In this document: in pieces, positions 31,639 through 32,104 of the stretch
Position numbering within the stretch: the stretch's first letter is position 1
Layout: every line of letters starts with the position of its first letter
From: Afipia sp.
GTDB lineage: Bacteria > Pseudomonadota > Alphaproteobacteria > Rhizobiales > Xanthobacteraceae
Length of the DNA stretch: 32,104 nt
Assembly (NCBI GenBank): GCA_017308495.1
Contig: JAFKES010000091.1
Location: 1 to 32,104, forward strand
Reading direction: 5' to 3'
Made by a program: the position numbers and the translations under genes
The notes under the pieces: model-generated
Told to the model about the DNA's origin: nothing
Databases searched by the model: none
What the model saw: only the letters and a program-made list of their open reading frames with translations

Positions 31639-32104
31639 TCAATCGATCTCGAACGTCGCCGAGTCAAAAATATACGATGTCGCGGCGTCTTCCCGGTCGA
31701 ACAAGCCGAAATGCTGTTTGAACCGGATCACGGCCATCGTCGCGTTCAGCGCGTTCAATTCAGTGATCTGGGCATGTTTGCGGTATTCGTCGTCTTTGGC
31801 GTTTTCGACCGGCAGACGCACCGTGCTGACATTTTCGTCAAACGCCTTGCGATCGACGCCGGTGATACGCACAAATCCGCTGAGGCCGACCGTTGAGCGA
31901 TTGAGGCCCATGCCGCAATCGACGAACGGAAGGCCGTTGGCGCTCAGCCAATCCACGAGCAGAAGACGCGCAGGGCCGTCATCGACGGAAACGAAGACGA
32001 AATCGAACTCCTTCAGGCGCGCGACGTTCTCTGACGTGACGCGCTCCGCGACCGGCTCGATCCCTGCGTGCCATTGGTCGTAATGCCGCGCCAGCACCTC
32101 GACC
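31639..32104 (-). CDS. ThiF/E1-like ubiquitin-activating family protein, C-terminal part
   Basis: About 155 C-terminal residues are visible; the 5' end lies outside the window. FDFVFVSVDDGPARLLLVDW and GLPFVDCGMGLNRSTVGLSG match the adenylation fold after the nucleotide loop, including the D....R pair and a Cys (VDCGMG). The closing region, DDEYRKHAQITELNALNATM followed by AVIRFKQHFGLF, is typical of the ThiF proteins coupled to multi-ubiquitin genes. These activate the C-terminus of a ubiquitin-like protein with ATP; many members of this group carry an E2-like domain at the N-terminus, which would be outside the window. The stop at 31639 is 14 bases before the preferred DUF6527 start, so the genes form an operon. 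Confidence 0.8.
   Translation of the reverse strand, partial: VEVLARHYDQWHAGIEPVAERVTSENVARLKEFDFVFVSVDDGPARLLLVDWLSANGLPFVDCGMGLNRSTVGLSGFVRITGVDRKAFDENVSTVRLPVENAKDDEYRKHAQITELNALNATMAVIRFKQHFGLFDREDAATSYIFDSATFEID

Noticed and set aside
1-32104. tRNA, rRNA genes or CRISPR arrays
   Set aside because: No tRNA-like cloverleaf, rRNA segment or regularly spaced repeat was noticed on either strand; no attachment site in a tRNA gene is visible in the window.

Overview
The window reads as high-GC alphaproteobacterial DNA, probably Hyphomicrobiales/Rhizobiales. It starts in core chromosome: the 3' end of thrB overlaps rnhA, and the 3' end of a SCO1/SenC-type copper chaperone gene lies just beyond. 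From about position 1040 to the right the DNA is accessory. Family names come from motifs and gene order read by eye; no database search was run.

Region 1 (about 845-18600 plus 30032-30835) is the DNA-processing half of an integrative conjugative element (ICE) of the kind common in alpha- and betaproteobacteria. Nearly all genes are on the minus strand. In transcription order they are ardC, a large ParB-like protein, DUF6878, DUF6915, DUF4326, a 1447-aa strawberry-notch-type methyltransferase/helicase, a Toprim primase-like protein, DUF2493, a small membrane protein, DUF736, a DUF2285 protein, a DUF6499/DUF2285 protein with a frameshift, an AlpA-like excisionase, DUF2840, a TraF-type S26 peptidase, a second DUF736 and a lytic transglycosylase. 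The first codons of a relaxase gene follow. An XRE regulator and a zinc-ribbon protein lie on the plus strand. The relaxase is cut after about 34 codons and continues in frame into the SCO fragment, so the conjugation half has been lost on this side.

Region 2 (about 18816-30041, 11.2 kb) is a mercury-resistance transposon-like element inserted in the ICE ardC gene. The ardC 5' part lies at 30032-30778 and its 3' part at 18600-18815. The element carries a mer operon (divergent merR; merT, merP, merF and a merB-merA fusion), its own intact ardC, a small HTH/coiled-coil protein, and three large tyrosine recombinase genes joined by ATGA overlaps. The termini share an imperfect inverted repeat (TTATCT, 11-13 nt, CTGTCTCAG) and a flanking GCGA. 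The organisation recalls Tn554, but with an extra recombinase.

Region 3 (31217 to the right edge) is the end of a minus-strand operon: a DUF6527 protein and the C-terminal part of a ThiF/E1-like protein of the type found with bacterial multi-ubiquitin proteins. This is part of a bacterial ubiquitin-like conjugation system whose upstream genes lie outside the window.

Three sets of structured leaders are visible on the minus strand. One precedes ardC, parB and the strawberry-notch gene and shares an apical CTCTCTCTCGACCTC-type motif (plus-strand reading). A second precedes DUF736 and DUF2493, with changed stem sequences but the same fold. The third is a long hairpin that would bury the ribosome binding site of the transposon's ardC.
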